Source: Microbacterium sp. Root53 (GTDB lineage Bacteria; Actinomycetota; Actinomycetes; Actinomycetales; Microbacteriaceae). Taken from it: a DNA stretch of 64,000 bases. This document shows, one piece after another, positions 6,938-20,181 of this stretch. The stretch is from positions 946 to 64,945 of the forward strand of contig NZ_LMFR01000002.1 of the NCBI RefSeq assembly GCF_001426925.1, in the 5' to 3' direction. Position numbers and translations under genes: made by a program. Under the pieces are notes generated by a model. It worked only from the letters and a program-made list of their open reading frames with translations, had not been told where the DNA came from and did not search any database. Position 1 is the stretch's first letter. Every line of letters begins with the position of its first letter.

Positions 6938-9565
6938 TCAGTGCGCGGCCTCGTTCCAGTCCGCGCCGCGCCCGACCTGCACGTCGAGCGGCACCGAGAG
7001 CTCGGCGGCGCTGCCCATCCGGTCGCGCACGATGCGCTCGACCGCGTCCCACTCCCCCGGTGCCACCTCGACCACGAGCTCGTCGTGGATCTGCAGCAGC
7101 ACGCGCGAGGCCATCCCCCGCAGGTCGTCGTGGATGCGGAACAGCGCGATCTTCATGATGTCGGCGGCGCTGCCCTGGATGGGGGCGTTGAGCGCCGCAC
7201 GCTCCGCGTTCTCGCGGAGCACGCGGTTCGGGCTCGTCAGGTCCGGGAACGGACGCCGCCGCCCGAAGATCGTCTCGGTGTAGCCGTCCACGCGGGCCTG
7301 CTCGACCGACGAGCGCAGGTAATCGCGCACCGCGCCGAACCGCGCGAAGTACTCCAGCATGAGCGACTTCGCCTCGGACTGCTCGATGCGCAGCTGCTTC
7401 GACAGGCCGAACGCCGACAGCCCGTACACGAGGCCGTAGGACATGGCCTTGACCTTCGTGCGCATCGCGGGCGTGACCTCCTCGGGAGCGACGCCGAACA
7501 CGCGCGCGCCCACGAAGCGGTGCAGGTCCTCGCCCGAGTTGAACGCCTCGATCAGGCCCGGATCGCCCGAGAGATGCGCCATGATCCGCATCTCGATCTG
7601 CGAGTAGTCGGCCGTGAGCAGCGCCTCGTACCCCTCACCCACCTCGAACGCCGCCCGGATGCGCCGCGACTCCTCGGTGCGCACCGGGATGTTCTGGAGG
7701 TTCGGGTCGGTGCTCGACAGGCGCCCGGTCTGGCTGCCGGTCTGCACGTACGTCGTGTGCACGCGGCCGTCCTCGCCGATCGCCGCGTCGAGGCCGTCGA
7801 TGATCTGCTTGAGCTTGGTGGCCTCGCGGTGCTGCAGCAGCACGTCGAGGAACGGGTGGTGCGCCTTCTCCTGAAGGTCGGCGAGGGCCGCGGCGTCCGT
7901 CGTGTAGCCGGTCTTCGTCTTGCGGGTCTTGGGCAGCTGCAGCTCCTCGAAGAGCACCTCCTGCAGCTGCTTGGGCGATCCGAGGTTGACCTCGTGGCCG
8001 ATCGCCGCGTACGCCTCCTGCGCCAGCGCCTCGGCACGGGCGCCCAGCTCCGAGGAGAAGCCGGACAGCTTGTCGTGCGACACCGCGACGCCGGCCAGCT
8101 CCATGTCCGCCAGGGCGACGAGCGTCGGCAGCTCGATGTCGGTGAGCACCGAGCGCACGGCGTCCGGCAGCTCGCCGCGCAGCCCCTCGGCGACCCGCAG
8201 CGTGAACCACGACAGCTGGCCCGGCGTGGCCCCCTCGGTCTCGGGCACGAGCTGCGACAGGTCGGCCTCGGGGAGCTTCTCTCCGAGGTAGCGCTCGACG
8301 AGGTGGCCGAGGGAGCGGTCCGGGAGGCTCGGGCGCAGCAGCCAGCCGGCCAGCAGATTGTCGAAGGCGAGCCCGCCCACGACGACGCCCGCGCGCCCGA
8401 GGGCCTTCACCTGCGGCTTGGCGTCCGTGAGCACCTTGGGCGCGTCGGACGCGAACCAGTCGCGCAGGGCGGCGGCGACGTCCTCGGACCAGCCGGTCTC
8501 CACCGCATCGGATCCGGAGGAGAGCCCGATGCGGTCGGGCAGCCCGGCCGCCGTGGTGATCGTCACGCCCACCTCGCCCGGTGCCGCGGTGACCCAGGCG
8601 GCCAGCTCGGCGGCCGTGAGCTCGCGCGGCGCGGGCATCGGCTCGGCGTCGGCGACGGGCTCGTCGTCCATCACGGCGCCCGCGGCCTCGAACACGCGCG
8701 GCAGCAGCGTCCGGAACTCCAGGCGCGCGAAGATGTCGCGCACGGCCTGGGCGTCGAGCGGCTTGACCGCGAGGTCGGCGGGGCCGAACTCGAGCTCGAC
8801 GTCGCGCAGCAGGCGGTTCAGGCGGCGATTGCGGCGGACGTCCTCGATGTGCTCGCGCAGGTTCCCACCCACGACACCCTTGATGGTGTCGGCCCCGTCG
8901 AGCAGCGCGTCGAGCGAGCCGAACTGCGTGAGCCACTTCACCGCGGTCTTCTCGCCGACCTTCGGCACGCCCGGCAGGTTGTCGCTCGTCTCGCCCACCA
9001 GGGCCGCGATGTCGGGGTAGAACTCGGGCGCGAGCCCGTACTTCTCGACGACCGCCGCGGGGTCGTAGCGCTTGAGCTGCGACACGCCCTGCACGGACGG
9101 GTACAGCAGGGTGATGTCGTCGTTCACGAGCTGGATGGTGTCGCGGTCGCCCGAGCAGACCAGGACCTTGAACCCCTCGGCCGCGCCCCGCGTCGCGAGG
9201 GTCGCCAGGATGTCGTCGGCCTCGTAGTCCGCCTTCTGCAGGACCGTGACGCCCATGGCGGCGAGGCACTCCTGCAGGAGCGGGATCTGGCCCTTGAACT
9301 CCGCCGGGGTCTCGGAGCGGTTGGCCTTGTAATCGGTGTACTCGCGCGTCCGGAAGGACTCCCGCGAAGTGTCGAAGGCGACCGCGAGGTGGGTCGGCTT
9401 CTCGGCCTTCAGAAGGTTGACGAACATCGACAGGAACCCGTAGATGCCGTTCGTGTGCTGCCCGTCCTTGGTCGAGAAGTTGTCGACCGGCAGCGCGTAG
9501 AACGCGCGGTAGGCGAGCGAATGGCCGTCGACGACCAGGAGGGTAGGCTTTGCGGAGTCCGTCAC
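6938..9565 (-). CDS. polA: DNA polymerase I
   Basis: An 875-residue repair and Okazaki-fragment-processing polymerase. Residues about 1-295 are the 5' nuclease (VVDGHSLAYRAFYALP, then CSGDRDTIQLVND). Residues about 310-480 correspond to a 3'-5' exonuclease region without recognisable DEDD residues, as in other actinobacterial and Taq-type enzymes, so proofreading is probably absent. Residues about 490-875 are the polymerase: motif A LLTADYSQIEMRIMAHLS, motif B VKAMSYGLVYGLSAFGL and motif C LQIHDELVVE. GTG at 9565 is the only sensible start and has a -10 six bases before it. It is divergent from the thioesterase gene. Confidence 0.97.
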   Translation of the reverse strand: MTDSAKPTLLVVDGHSLAYRAFYALPVDNFSTKDGQHTNGIYGFLSMFVNLLKAEKPTHLAVAFDTSRESFRTREYTDYKANRSETPAEFKGQIPLLQECLAAMGVTVLQKADYEADDILATLATRGAAEGFKVLVCSGDRDTIQLVNDDITLLYPSVQGVSQLKRYDPAAVVEKYGLAPEFYPDIAALVGETSDNLPGVPKVGEKTAVKWLTQFGSLDALLDGADTIKGVVGGNLREHIEDVRRNRRLNRLLRDVELEFGPADLAVKPLDAQAVRDIFARLEFRTLLPRVFEAAGAVMDDEPVADAEPMPAPRELTAAELAAWVTAAPGEVGVTITTAAGLPDRIGLSSGSDAVETGWSEDVAAALRDWFASDAPKVLTDAKPQVKALGRAGVVVGGLAFDNLLAGWLLRPSLPDRSLGHLVERYLGEKLPEADLSQLVPETEGATPGQLSWFTLRVAEGLRGELPDAVRSVLTDIELPTLVALADMELAGVAVSHDKLSGFSSELGARAEALAQEAYAAIGHEVNLGSPKQLQEVLFEELQLPKTRKTKTGYTTDAAALADLQEKAHHPFLDVLLQHREATKLKQIIDGLDAAIGEDGRVHTTYVQTGSQTGRLSSTDPNLQNIPVRTEESRRIRAAFEVGEGYEALLTADYSQIEMRIMAHLSGDPGLIEAFNSGEDLHRFVGARVFGVAPEEVTPAMRTKVKAMSYGLVYGLSAFGLSKQLRIEQSEAKSLMLEYFARFGAVRDYLRSSVEQARVDGYTETIFGRRRPFPDLTSPNRVLRENAERAALNAPIQGSAADIMKIALFRIHDDLRGMASRVLLQIHDELVVEVAPGEWDAVERIVRDRMGSAAELSVPLDVQVGRGADWNEAAH

Positions 9566-9570
9566 CCTGT

Positions 9571-9576
9571 CAGCCT
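9571..9576 (-). promoter_or_regulatory. -10 element of polA, probably leaderless
   Basis: The minus strand reads TAGGCT, then GACAGG, then the GTG start of polA. The six-base gap puts the expected first transcribed base at the GTG, and the only purine run (AGG) abuts the start codon and is too close to act as a ribosome site. Confidence 0.55.
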
Positions 9577-9640
9577 AACGAGCACCGCCGACGCCACCGC
9601 CGCGGTGCGGAGCTGCGCAGGACACCGAATCAGGAGACCG

Positions 9641-10063
9641 ATGTCCGACCTCTCCCCCGGACTCGAGTGGGTCCGCCACCGCGGCATCGGCGCGCTCGCC
9701 GAGCGCATGGGCGTCCGCTTCACCGAGTTCACCGCCGAGCACTCCGTCGCCACGATGCCCGTCGAGGGCAACACCCAGCCGGTCGGACTCATGCACGGCG
9801 GGGCATACGTGGTGCTGGGCGAGTCGATGGGGTCCATGGCCGCGAACTACCACGCGGGCCCGGGGCGCCTCGCCGTCGGCCTCGACATCAACGCCACCCA
9901 CACCGGCTCGGCCCGCTCCGGACTCGTCACCGCGACCTGCACGGCCCTGCACCTCGGCCGCTCGGTCGCCGTGCACGAGATCGTGATCGTTGACGAGGCC
10001 GGCCGCCGCTGCTCCACGGTGCGGATCACGAACCTGATCAAGGACCTGTCGACGCAGGGCTGA
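9641..10063 (+). CDS. PaaI-family hotdog thioesterase
   Basis: A 140-residue single hotdog-domain acyl-CoA thioesterase. Residues 50-61 (LMHGGAYVVLGE) carry the conserved HGG and the acidic Glu of the PaaI/MenI/EntH group. GLDINATHTGSARSG and SVAVHEIVIVDE are the following strand motifs. The ATG at 9641 is chosen because AGGAG lies at the right distance (9632-9636). The open frame extends thousands of bases upstream only because of antisense shadowing of polA. It probably hydrolyses an aromatic or 1,4-dihydroxy-2-naphthoyl-type CoA ester, but the substrate cannot be assigned. Confidence 0.9.
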   Translation: MSDLSPGLEWVRHRGIGALAERMGVRFTEFTAEHSVATMPVEGNTQPVGLMHGGAYVVLGESMGSMAANYHAGPGRLAVGLDINATHTGSARSGLVTATCTALHLGRSVAVHEIVIVDEAGRRCSTVRITNLIKDLSTQG

Positions 10064-10084
10064 GCGCGGCAGGCCGCCGCTCAG
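10060..10084. terminator. Compact bidirectional hairpin between convergent genes
   Basis: CTGAGCG-CGGC, a short loop and GCCG-C-CGCTCAG form a stem of about eleven pairs with one bulge. It contains the stop codons of both the thioesterase gene and the convergent GNAT gene. No T-run is present on either side. Confidence 0.5.
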
Positions 10085-10623
10085 TCGTGCAGGATCCGCT
10101 GGAACAGCACGTGGTCGCGCCACTGTCCGGCGATCCGCAGGTAGCGGGGCGCGAAGCCGAAGCGCTCGAATCCCGCGCGCTCGAGCACGGCCTGGGATCC
10201 GGTGTTCTCCGGCAGCGTTCCCGCCTGGAGGCGGTGCAGCCCGAGCTGGTCGCGCGCGTGCTCCGCGGCGATGCGCACGGCCCGGGTCATCAGGCCGCGG
10301 CCCGTGAGCTCGGCGTCGAGCCAGTACCCGACATTCGCGCTCTGGAACGCGCCGCGCACGATGTCGGTCACGTTGAGCCGGCCGACGATCCTCTCGTCGG
10401 CGTCCTCGAGAACCCAGCGCAGCGCCGCGCCGCGCGAGTGCTCCGCGACGGCGTAGCGCGTCTGCGCCTGCTGCGACGCGACGGTGTAGAAGTCCGGATC
10501 GCGCAGCGGCTCCCACGGCTCGAGGTGGGCGCGGTTGCGGATGTACGCCGAAGCCAGAGCGGCTCCGTCCCCCAGACGCAGGGGACGGAGCCGGATGTCC
10601 TCGGTGAGCGGGAGCTCGGTCAC
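10081..10623 (-). CDS. GNAT family N-acetyltransferase, RimJ-like
   Basis: A 180-residue acetyl-CoA-dependent acetyltransferase of the RimJ/RimL type. It starts LPLTEDIRLRPLRLGDGAALA. The acetyl-CoA-binding region is TGRGLMTRAVRIAAEHAR, followed by LHRLQAGTLPENTGSQAVLERAGF and a C-terminal GQWRDHVLFQR segment, all typical of ribosomal-protein alanine acetyltransferase relatives. The acceptor may be a protein N-terminus or a small amine, which the sequence does not settle. Its start overlaps the end of the ANTAR regulator gene by four bases, so the two are coupled. Confidence 0.88.
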   Translation of the reverse strand: MTELPLTEDIRLRPLRLGDGAALASAYIRNRAHLEPWEPLRDPDFYTVASQQAQTRYAVAEHSRGAALRWVLEDADERIVGRLNVTDIVRGAFQSANVGYWLDAELTGRGLMTRAVRIAAEHARDQLGLHRLQAGTLPENTGSQAVLERAGFERFGFAPRYLRIAGQWRDHVLFQRILHD

Positions 10624-11234
10624 GCCTTCTTGGGCGCGAGCTGCTCGATGATCGCCTTGGCGACGTCCTGCATCGTCAGGCGGCGGTCCATCGACGCCTT
10701 CTGGATCCAGCGGAACGCCTCCGGCTCCGACAGGCCCATCTTCTCGTTCAGCAGGCCCTTCGCGCGGTCGACGAGCTTGCGGGTCTCGAAGCGCTCGACC
10801 ATGTCCGCGACCTCGGCCTCGAGCGTGATGATCTGCTCGTAGCGGGCGAGGGCGATCTCGATGGCCGGCAGCAGGTCGTTCGGGGTGAACGGCTTGACGA
10901 CGTAGGCCAGGGCGCCGGCCTCGCTCGCGCGCTCGACCAGCTCCTTCTGGCTGAACGCCGTCAGCAGCACGACGGGCGCGATGTGGTTCTTGCTGAGGCG
11001 CTCGGCCGCGCTGATGCCGTCGAGCTGCGGCATCTTGACGTCCATGATCACCAGGTCGGGACGCAGCTCGGTCGCGAGCTGGACGGCGGTCTCGCCGTCG
11101 CCGGCCTCGCCGACCACGTCGTATCCGTTGTCACGGAGGATCTCAACGATGTCGAGTCGGATGAGGGACTCGTCCTCGGCCACGACGACGCGGCGGGGTG
11201 CCGCGGGTGCCTGCCCGGTCTGCTCTTCGGTCAC
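10620..11234 (-). CDS. pdtaR: ANTAR-domain response regulator, PdtaR-like
   Basis: A 204-residue two-component regulator that binds RNA rather than DNA. Residues about 14-130 are a receiver domain with acidic pocket ED (20-21), the likely phosphorylated Asp65 (LVIMDVKMPQLDG) and the conserved Lys in VVKPFTPND. Residues about 140-200 are an ANTAR domain (DRAKGLLNEKMGLSEPEAFRW), which acts by transcription antitermination. Mycobacterial PdtaR, paired with the kinase PdtaS, has the same architecture and length; no kinase gene is nearby. GTG at 11234 follows a -10 at leaderless spacing. Confidence 0.9.
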   Translation of the reverse strand: MTEEQTGQAPAAPRRVVVAEDESLIRLDIVEILRDNGYDVVGEAGDGETAVQLATELRPDLVIMDVKMPQLDGISAAERLSKNHIAPVVLLTAFSQKELVERASEAGALAYVVKPFTPNDLLPAIEIALARYEQIITLEAEVADMVERFETRKLVDRAKGLLNEKMGLSEPEAFRWIQKASMDRRLTMQDVAKAIIEQLAPKKA

Positions 11235-11240
11235 GTGTCC

Positions 11241-11246
11241 ATCCTA
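11241..11246 (-). promoter_or_regulatory. -10 element of the ANTAR regulator gene, probably leaderless
   Basis: The minus strand reads TAGGAT, then GGACAC, then GTG. It is one of the best matches to TANNNT in the window and again has exactly six bases before the start codon with no Shine-Dalgarno. Confidence 0.55.
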
Positions 11247-11309
11247 AGTCTTCGTGTCTGGGCTGGCTGAAAGCCACGCGGCTCCCCCGCTGGTGCGGTG
11301 GTGGCCGCA

Positions 11310-11395
11310 TGGTGCCGGTGGTGGGACTCGAACCCACACGCCCTCACGGACAGCGCATTTTGAGTGCGCCGCGTCTGCCATTCCGCCACACCGGC
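11310..11395 (-). tRNA. tRNA-Leu, anticodon CAA
   Basis: An 86-base minus-strand tRNA with encoded CCA (11310-11312). The acceptor stem is GCCGGTG paired with CACCGGC. The anticodon stem GCGCA/TGCGC encloses the loop CTCAAAA, anticodon CAA, which reads UUG leucine codons. The long variable arm is typical of leucine tRNAs. The T-arm is GTGGG-TTCGAGT-CCCAC. It follows pyk on the same strand, and only nine bases separate its 5' end from a strong hairpin. Confidence 0.96.
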
Positions 11396-11404
11396 CCGGA
11401 ACGA

Positions 11405-11446
11405 CGATACCGCCTCGCGCGGGTGACCCCGTGCGAGGCGGTATCG
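11405..11446 (-). terminator. Very stable hairpin between pyk and tRNA-Leu
   Basis: CGATACCGCCTCGCGCGGG, the loop TGAC and its complement form a 19-pair stem with a single G-T wobble. It starts 12 bases after the pyk stop and ends nine bases before the tRNA. No T-run follows. It may terminate pyk or be a processing site within a pyk-tRNA transcript. Confidence 0.65.
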
Positions 11447-11457
11447 GGCGGATCTGC

Positions 11458-12903
11458 TTACCGCTCCTGGTAGATCGGAGCGGCGCCCTGGACGGCGTCG
11501 CCGACCTTGTGGACGCGCAGGTCGTTGGTCGATCCCGCGATGCCGGGAGGCGAGCCCGAGATCACCACGACCTTGTCGCCGATCTGCGCGAGGCCGTTCT
11601 CGAGGAGGTACTCGTCAACCTGGTGGAACATCAGGTCGGTGTGCTCCACCATCTCGACGAGGGTCGAGCGCACGCCCCAGGTCAGCGCCATTCGCCGCTG
11701 GATGCCGACCTCCGGCGTGAACCCGATCATCGGGCGGTGCGAGCGCAGGCGCGACATACGGCGGACCGAGTCGCCCGACTGCGTGAACACGCACAGGAAC
11801 TTGGCGTCGACGAAGTCGGCGACCTCGACGGCCGCGAGCGTGATGGCGCCGCCCTGCGTGCGGGGCTTGGTCGTGAGCGGCGGGATGCGCTCGAGGCCGT
11901 GCTCCTCGGTCGACTCGATGATGCGCGCCATGGTCGCGACCGTGACGACGGGGTACTCGCCGACGCTGGTCTCGCCCGACAGCATCACGGCGTCCGCGCC
12001 GTCCAGCACCGCGTTGGCCACGTCGCTGGTCTCGGCGCGCGTGGGGACGGGGTTGCTGATCATCGACTCGAGCATCTGCGTGGCGACGATGACCGGCTTG
12101 GCCATGCGGCGCGCCAGCTCGACGGCCTTCTTCTGCACGATCGGCACGGCCTCGAGCGGGAGCTCGACGCCGAGGTCGCCGCGGGCCACCATGATGCCGT
12201 CGAACGCATCGACGATGTCTTCGAGGGCGTCGACCGCCTGCGGCTTCTCGATCTTCGCGATGATCGGGACGCGACGTCCCTCCTCCGCCATGATCACGTG
12301 GGCGCGCTGCACGTCCTTCGCGTTCCGCACGAACGAGAGGGCGATGAGGTCGGCGCCCTTGCGGAGCGCCCAGCGCAGGTCCTGCTCGTCCTTCTCGCTC
12401 AGCGCGGGGACGTTGACGGCGGCGCTCGGGATGTTGATGCCCTTGTTGTTGGACACGTTGCCCGCGACGATCGTCTTGGTCGTGACGGTCCGCTCGTCGG
12501 CCTCGATGACCTGCAGGCGCACCTTGCCGTCGTCGATGAGCAGGTAGTCGCCCGGCTTCACGTCCTGGGGCAGGCCCTTGTAGGTCGTGCCGGCGATCTC
12601 CTTCGTGCCCTCGATCTCATCGATCGTGATCTTGAAGATGTCGCCCTCGGCCAGATAGTGGGGGCCGTCCTTGAACTTGCCGAGCCGGATCTTCGGGCCC
12701 TGCAGGTCGACCAGGATGGCGACCGGCTTGCCCACGTCCTCGGCGGCGCCGCGCACGTTCTCGTAGTTGGCGTCGTGGACCGAGTAGTCGCCGTGGCTCA
12801 GGTTGAGCCGGGCGACGTCGACGCCGGCCTCGATGAGCTCACGGACCTTCTCGCGTGTCGACGTCGCGGGCCCGAGGGTGGCGACGATCTTGGCACGTCT
12901 CAA
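11458..12903 (-). CDS. pyk: Pyruvate kinase
   Basis: A 481-residue glycolytic enzyme that makes ATP and pyruvate from phosphoenolpyruvate and ADP. It starts MRRAKIVATLGPATS, has the K+/Mg2+ substrate region ARLNLSHGDYSVH, the catalytic stretch FGIDGIMVARGDLGVELP-like DGIMVARGDLGVELPLEA, and the flexible lid and C-terminal allosteric domain expected for this length. The start codon is TTG at 12903; GGAAGG lies eight bases before it and homology begins right there. It lies downstream of gltBD with 86 bases between, enough for its own promoter. Confidence 0.96.
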   Translation of the reverse strand: MRRAKIVATLGPATSTREKVRELIEAGVDVARLNLSHGDYSVHDANYENVRGAAEDVGKPVAILVDLQGPKIRLGKFKDGPHYLAEGDIFKITIDEIEGTKEIAGTTYKGLPQDVKPGDYLLIDDGKVRLQVIEADERTVTTKTIVAGNVSNNKGINIPSAAVNVPALSEKDEQDLRWALRKGADLIALSFVRNAKDVQRAHVIMAEEGRRVPIIAKIEKPQAVDALEDIVDAFDGIMVARGDLGVELPLEAVPIVQKKAVELARRMAKPVIVATQMLESMISNPVPTRAETSDVANAVLDGADAVMLSGETSVGEYPVVTVATMARIIESTEEHGLERIPPLTTKPRTQGGAITLAAVEVADFVDAKFLCVFTQSGDSVRRMSRLRSHRPMIGFTPEVGIQRRMALTWGVRSTLVEMVEHTDLMFHQVDEYLLENGLAQIGDKVVVISGSPPGIAGSTNDLRVHKVGDAVQGAAPIYQER

Positions 12904-12989
12904 CTGATTACCTTCCGCACAGGGTGATAAGACGGCGGCACGGAACTTCCGATCCTCGTGTCGGCGTCTTCGGGGTTTTCGGGCTCAGC

Positions 12990-14448
12990 CTACGCGGGCT
13001 GCAGACCGATCGCGACATCCGTCGGACGCACCGGAGAGGGCAGAGAGGTCTCCCCCATCAGGTACGAATCGACCTCTGCCGCGACAGAGCGGCCCTCGGC
13101 GATCGCCCACACGATGAGCGACTGGCCGCGGCCGGCGTCGCCGGCCACGAACACACCGGGAGCAGTGGACTGGAAGGCGCCGTCGCGCTCGACGTTGCCT
13201 CGAGCCGTGAACTGCGCCTGCAGCTGCTGCTCGAGCGCCTCGCGCTCGGGGCCGGTGAAGCCCATCGCGATCAGCACCAGGTCGGCCGGGATCTCGCGCT
13301 CCGTGCCCGGCTTGGGCACGCGGCGGCCGTCGACGAACTCCGTCTCGGCCACCACGAGGGCGCGCACCTCGCCCGCGTCGTTTCCGACGAACTCGACCGT
13401 CGACGCGAGGTACTGGCGCTCGCCGCCCTCCTCGTGCGCCGAGGAGACCTCGAACACGGTGGGCATCATCGGCCAGGGCTGGTGCTCCGGGCGGTCGTCG
13501 CCGGGGCGCTTGCCGATGGCGAGGTTGGTCACGCTGAGCGCGCCCTGACGGTGCGCCGTGCCGATGCAGTCGGCGCCGGTGTCGCCGCCGCCGATCACGA
13601 CGACGTGCTTGCCCTCGGCCGTGATCTGGTTCGGGACCTGGTCGCCCGCCACCGCCTTGTTCGCCTCGACGAGGTACTCCATGGCGAAGTGCACGCCCGC
13701 GAGCTCCCGGCCCGGGATCGGCAGGTCGCGCGGCACCGTGGAGCCGGTGGCGACCACGACGGCGTCGTAGCGCGCGCGCAGGTCGCTCCACGAGATGTCC
13801 TTGCCGATCTCGACGCCCGCACGGAACCGCGTGCCCTCGTCCTGCATCTGGCGCAGGCGCGACTCGAGGTGCTTCTTCTCCATCTTGAAGTCCGGGATGC
13901 CGTAGCGCAGCAGGCCGCCGATGCGGTCGTCGCGCTCGTACACCGCGACCGTGTGGCCGGCCCGCGTGAGCTGCTGGGCGGCGGCGAGACCGGCGGGGCC
14001 CGAGCCGACCACGGCGACGGTCTTGCCGGTCAGGCGCGCCGGCGGCTTGGGCTCGACCCATCCGTTCGCGAACGCCTCGTCGATCGTCGAGACCTCGATC
14101 TGCTTGATCGTGACGGCGGGCTGGTTGATGCCCAGCACGCACGCGCTCTCGCACGGCGCGGGGCACAGGCGGCCCGTGAACTCCGGGAAGTTGTTGGTCG
14201 CGTGCAGGCGCTCGATCGCGGAGCGGCCCTCGCCGCGCCACATCAGGTCGTTCCACTCGGGGATCAGGTTGCCGAGGGGGCAGCCCTGATGACAGAACGG
14301 GATGCCGCAGTCCATGCAGCGGCTCGCCTGGCGGCGGAGCATGGCCGAGTCGCCCGGCTCGTACACCTCCTTCCAGTCGAGGATGCGCACGGGCACGGGA
14401 CGGCGAGCGGGGAGCTCCCGCTCGGTCACCTTCAGAAAGCCCTTGGGG

Positions 14449-14456
<8 letters not shown>
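12990..14456 (-). CDS. gltD: Glutamate synthase (NADPH), small subunit
   Basis: A 488-residue FAD- and Fe-S-containing subunit that passes electrons from NADPH to GltB for glutamate formation. The N-terminal cysteine clusters are [17 protein letters not shown] (residues about 47-63) and [13 protein letters not shown] (about 97-109), which bind two [4Fe-4S] clusters. The FAD-binding GxGxxG is [13 protein letters not shown] and the NADPH-binding one is [15 protein letters not shown] final [17 protein letters not shown] segment completes the flavin site. GTG at 14456 overlaps the gltB stop by eight bases, so the pair is coupled. Confidence 0.97.
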
Positions 14457-19023
<4,567 letters not shown>

Positions 19024-19143
19024 GCCTACCGTCCTAGGTGGTTGTTGCTCTGCTGGGACGACGTCGGCCCGATGGGATACAGCAGCTGTGCTCGCCGCAC
19101 GCCGCCTGCGAAGGACCGACCGCGCCCCTCGAGAGCAGCGGTT

Positions 19144-20139
19144 CTACTTCGCGGCTGCGGTGCTTGTGGCGGCGGCCTGATGGGGTGAGAATTCCGACGC
19201 GGGCGGTTCGCTGACGTCGACGAATTCGGTGGGGTCCCCCGATTGTACCGCCTCGGAACCGGCGCGCTCGCGCCCGGGCTGGTACGGCGACGGCTCGAGG
19301 CCGAAGTGGCGGCGCTGCACCAGCAGGATGACGATGCCGACCACGATGCCGAGGATCGCCGCCCACACGTTCGTGCGCAGGCCGAAGTAGATCTCGCTCG
19401 GGTCGATCCGGATGGACTCCCACACGACGCGTCCGGCGCCGTACCAGATCAGGTAGAGCGCGAACAGGCGGCCCCACTGCAGACGCAGGCGGTTGCCGAT
19501 CCAGAGCAGGAAGACCACGCCCAGGACGTTCCAGATCACCTCGTAGAGGAACGTCGGGTGGAACAGTGTGTCCTCGGCCAGCCCGGGCGGGAATGCCGCG
19601 TTGTCGGGGTCGATCTCGAGGCCCCAGGGCAGGTCGGTGGGCCAGCCGTACAGCTCCTGGTTGAACCAGTTGCCGAATCGGCCGATCGCCTGCGCCAGGA
19701 GGAGCCCGGGCGCGAGCGCGTCCGCGAACGTCCAGAACCGGATGCCGGTCCACCGGCAGCCGAGCCAGGCGCCGACCGCGCCGCCCAGGAGCGCGCCGAA
19801 GATCGCGATGCCGCCCTCCCAGATCGCCCAGACCGAGCCGGGCTGCGTCGGGTTCCACGGGTTGGAGCCCTCGCCGAAGTAGAACCCGGGGTGCGTCGCC
19901 ACGTGGAAGATGCGCGCGCCCACGATCGCGAGGGGCACCGCCAGCAGCGCGATGTCGATCACGATCCACGGCTCGGCGCCGCGCTTGGTGAGGCGGCGGT
20001 TCGTCATCAGCGTGGCGATCACGATGCCCGCGATGATGCACAGCGCGTAGAAGTGGATGCGCACCGGGCCCAGGTCGATGTAGCTGACCGGCGGGCTGGG
20101 GATGCTCGTGACGACGCTCACAAGGGCGGAAGACAGCAT
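19144..20139 (-). CDS. lgt: Prolipoprotein diacylglyceryl transferase
   Basis: A 331-residue inner-membrane enzyme that adds diacylglycerol from phosphatidylglycerol to the lipobox cysteine of prolipoproteins. About seven transmembrane segments are visible. The signature is AIGRFGNWFNQELYGWPTDLPWGLEI-like, with conserved Arg, Asn and Glu; HPTFLYEVIWN and the Arg in GRVVWESIRIDP are further family motifs. A soluble tail of about 55 residues, rich in Ala, Glu and Pro, follows the last helix, as in many actinobacterial Lgt proteins. It follows trpA by 42 bases and has its own -10. Confidence 0.95.
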   Translation of the reverse strand: MLSSALVSVVTSIPSPPVSYIDLGPVRIHFYALCIIAGIVIATLMTNRRLTKRGAEPWIVIDIALLAVPLAIVGARIFHVATHPGFYFGEGSNPWNPTQPGSVWAIWEGGIAIFGALLGGAVGAWLGCRWTGIRFWTFADALAPGLLLAQAIGRFGNWFNQELYGWPTDLPWGLEIDPDNAAFPPGLAEDTLFHPTFLYEVIWNVLGVVFLLWIGNRLRLQWGRLFALYLIWYGAGRVVWESIRIDPSEIYFGLRTNVWAAILGIVVGIVILLVQRRHFGLEPSPYQPGRERAGSEAVQSGDPTEFVDVSEPPASEFSPHQAAATSTAAAK

Positions 20140-20146
20140 GGTCCCG

Positions 20147-20152
20147 AGTCTA
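20147..20152 (-). promoter_or_regulatory. -10 element of lgt, possibly leaderless
   Basis: The minus strand reads TAGACT, then seven bases, then the ATG of lgt. It lies in the 42-base trpA-lgt gap, so lgt can be transcribed apart from the tryptophan genes. Confidence 0.45.
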
Positions 20153-20181
20153 GTTCTCCGCGAGGCGGATGCCGGACGGGG

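Noticed and set aside
6470..9640. Long N-terminal extension of the thioesterase on the plus strand
   Set aside because: The extension is antisense to polA and the DUF885 gene. AGGAG before the ATG at 9641 and the standard family length support the short form.
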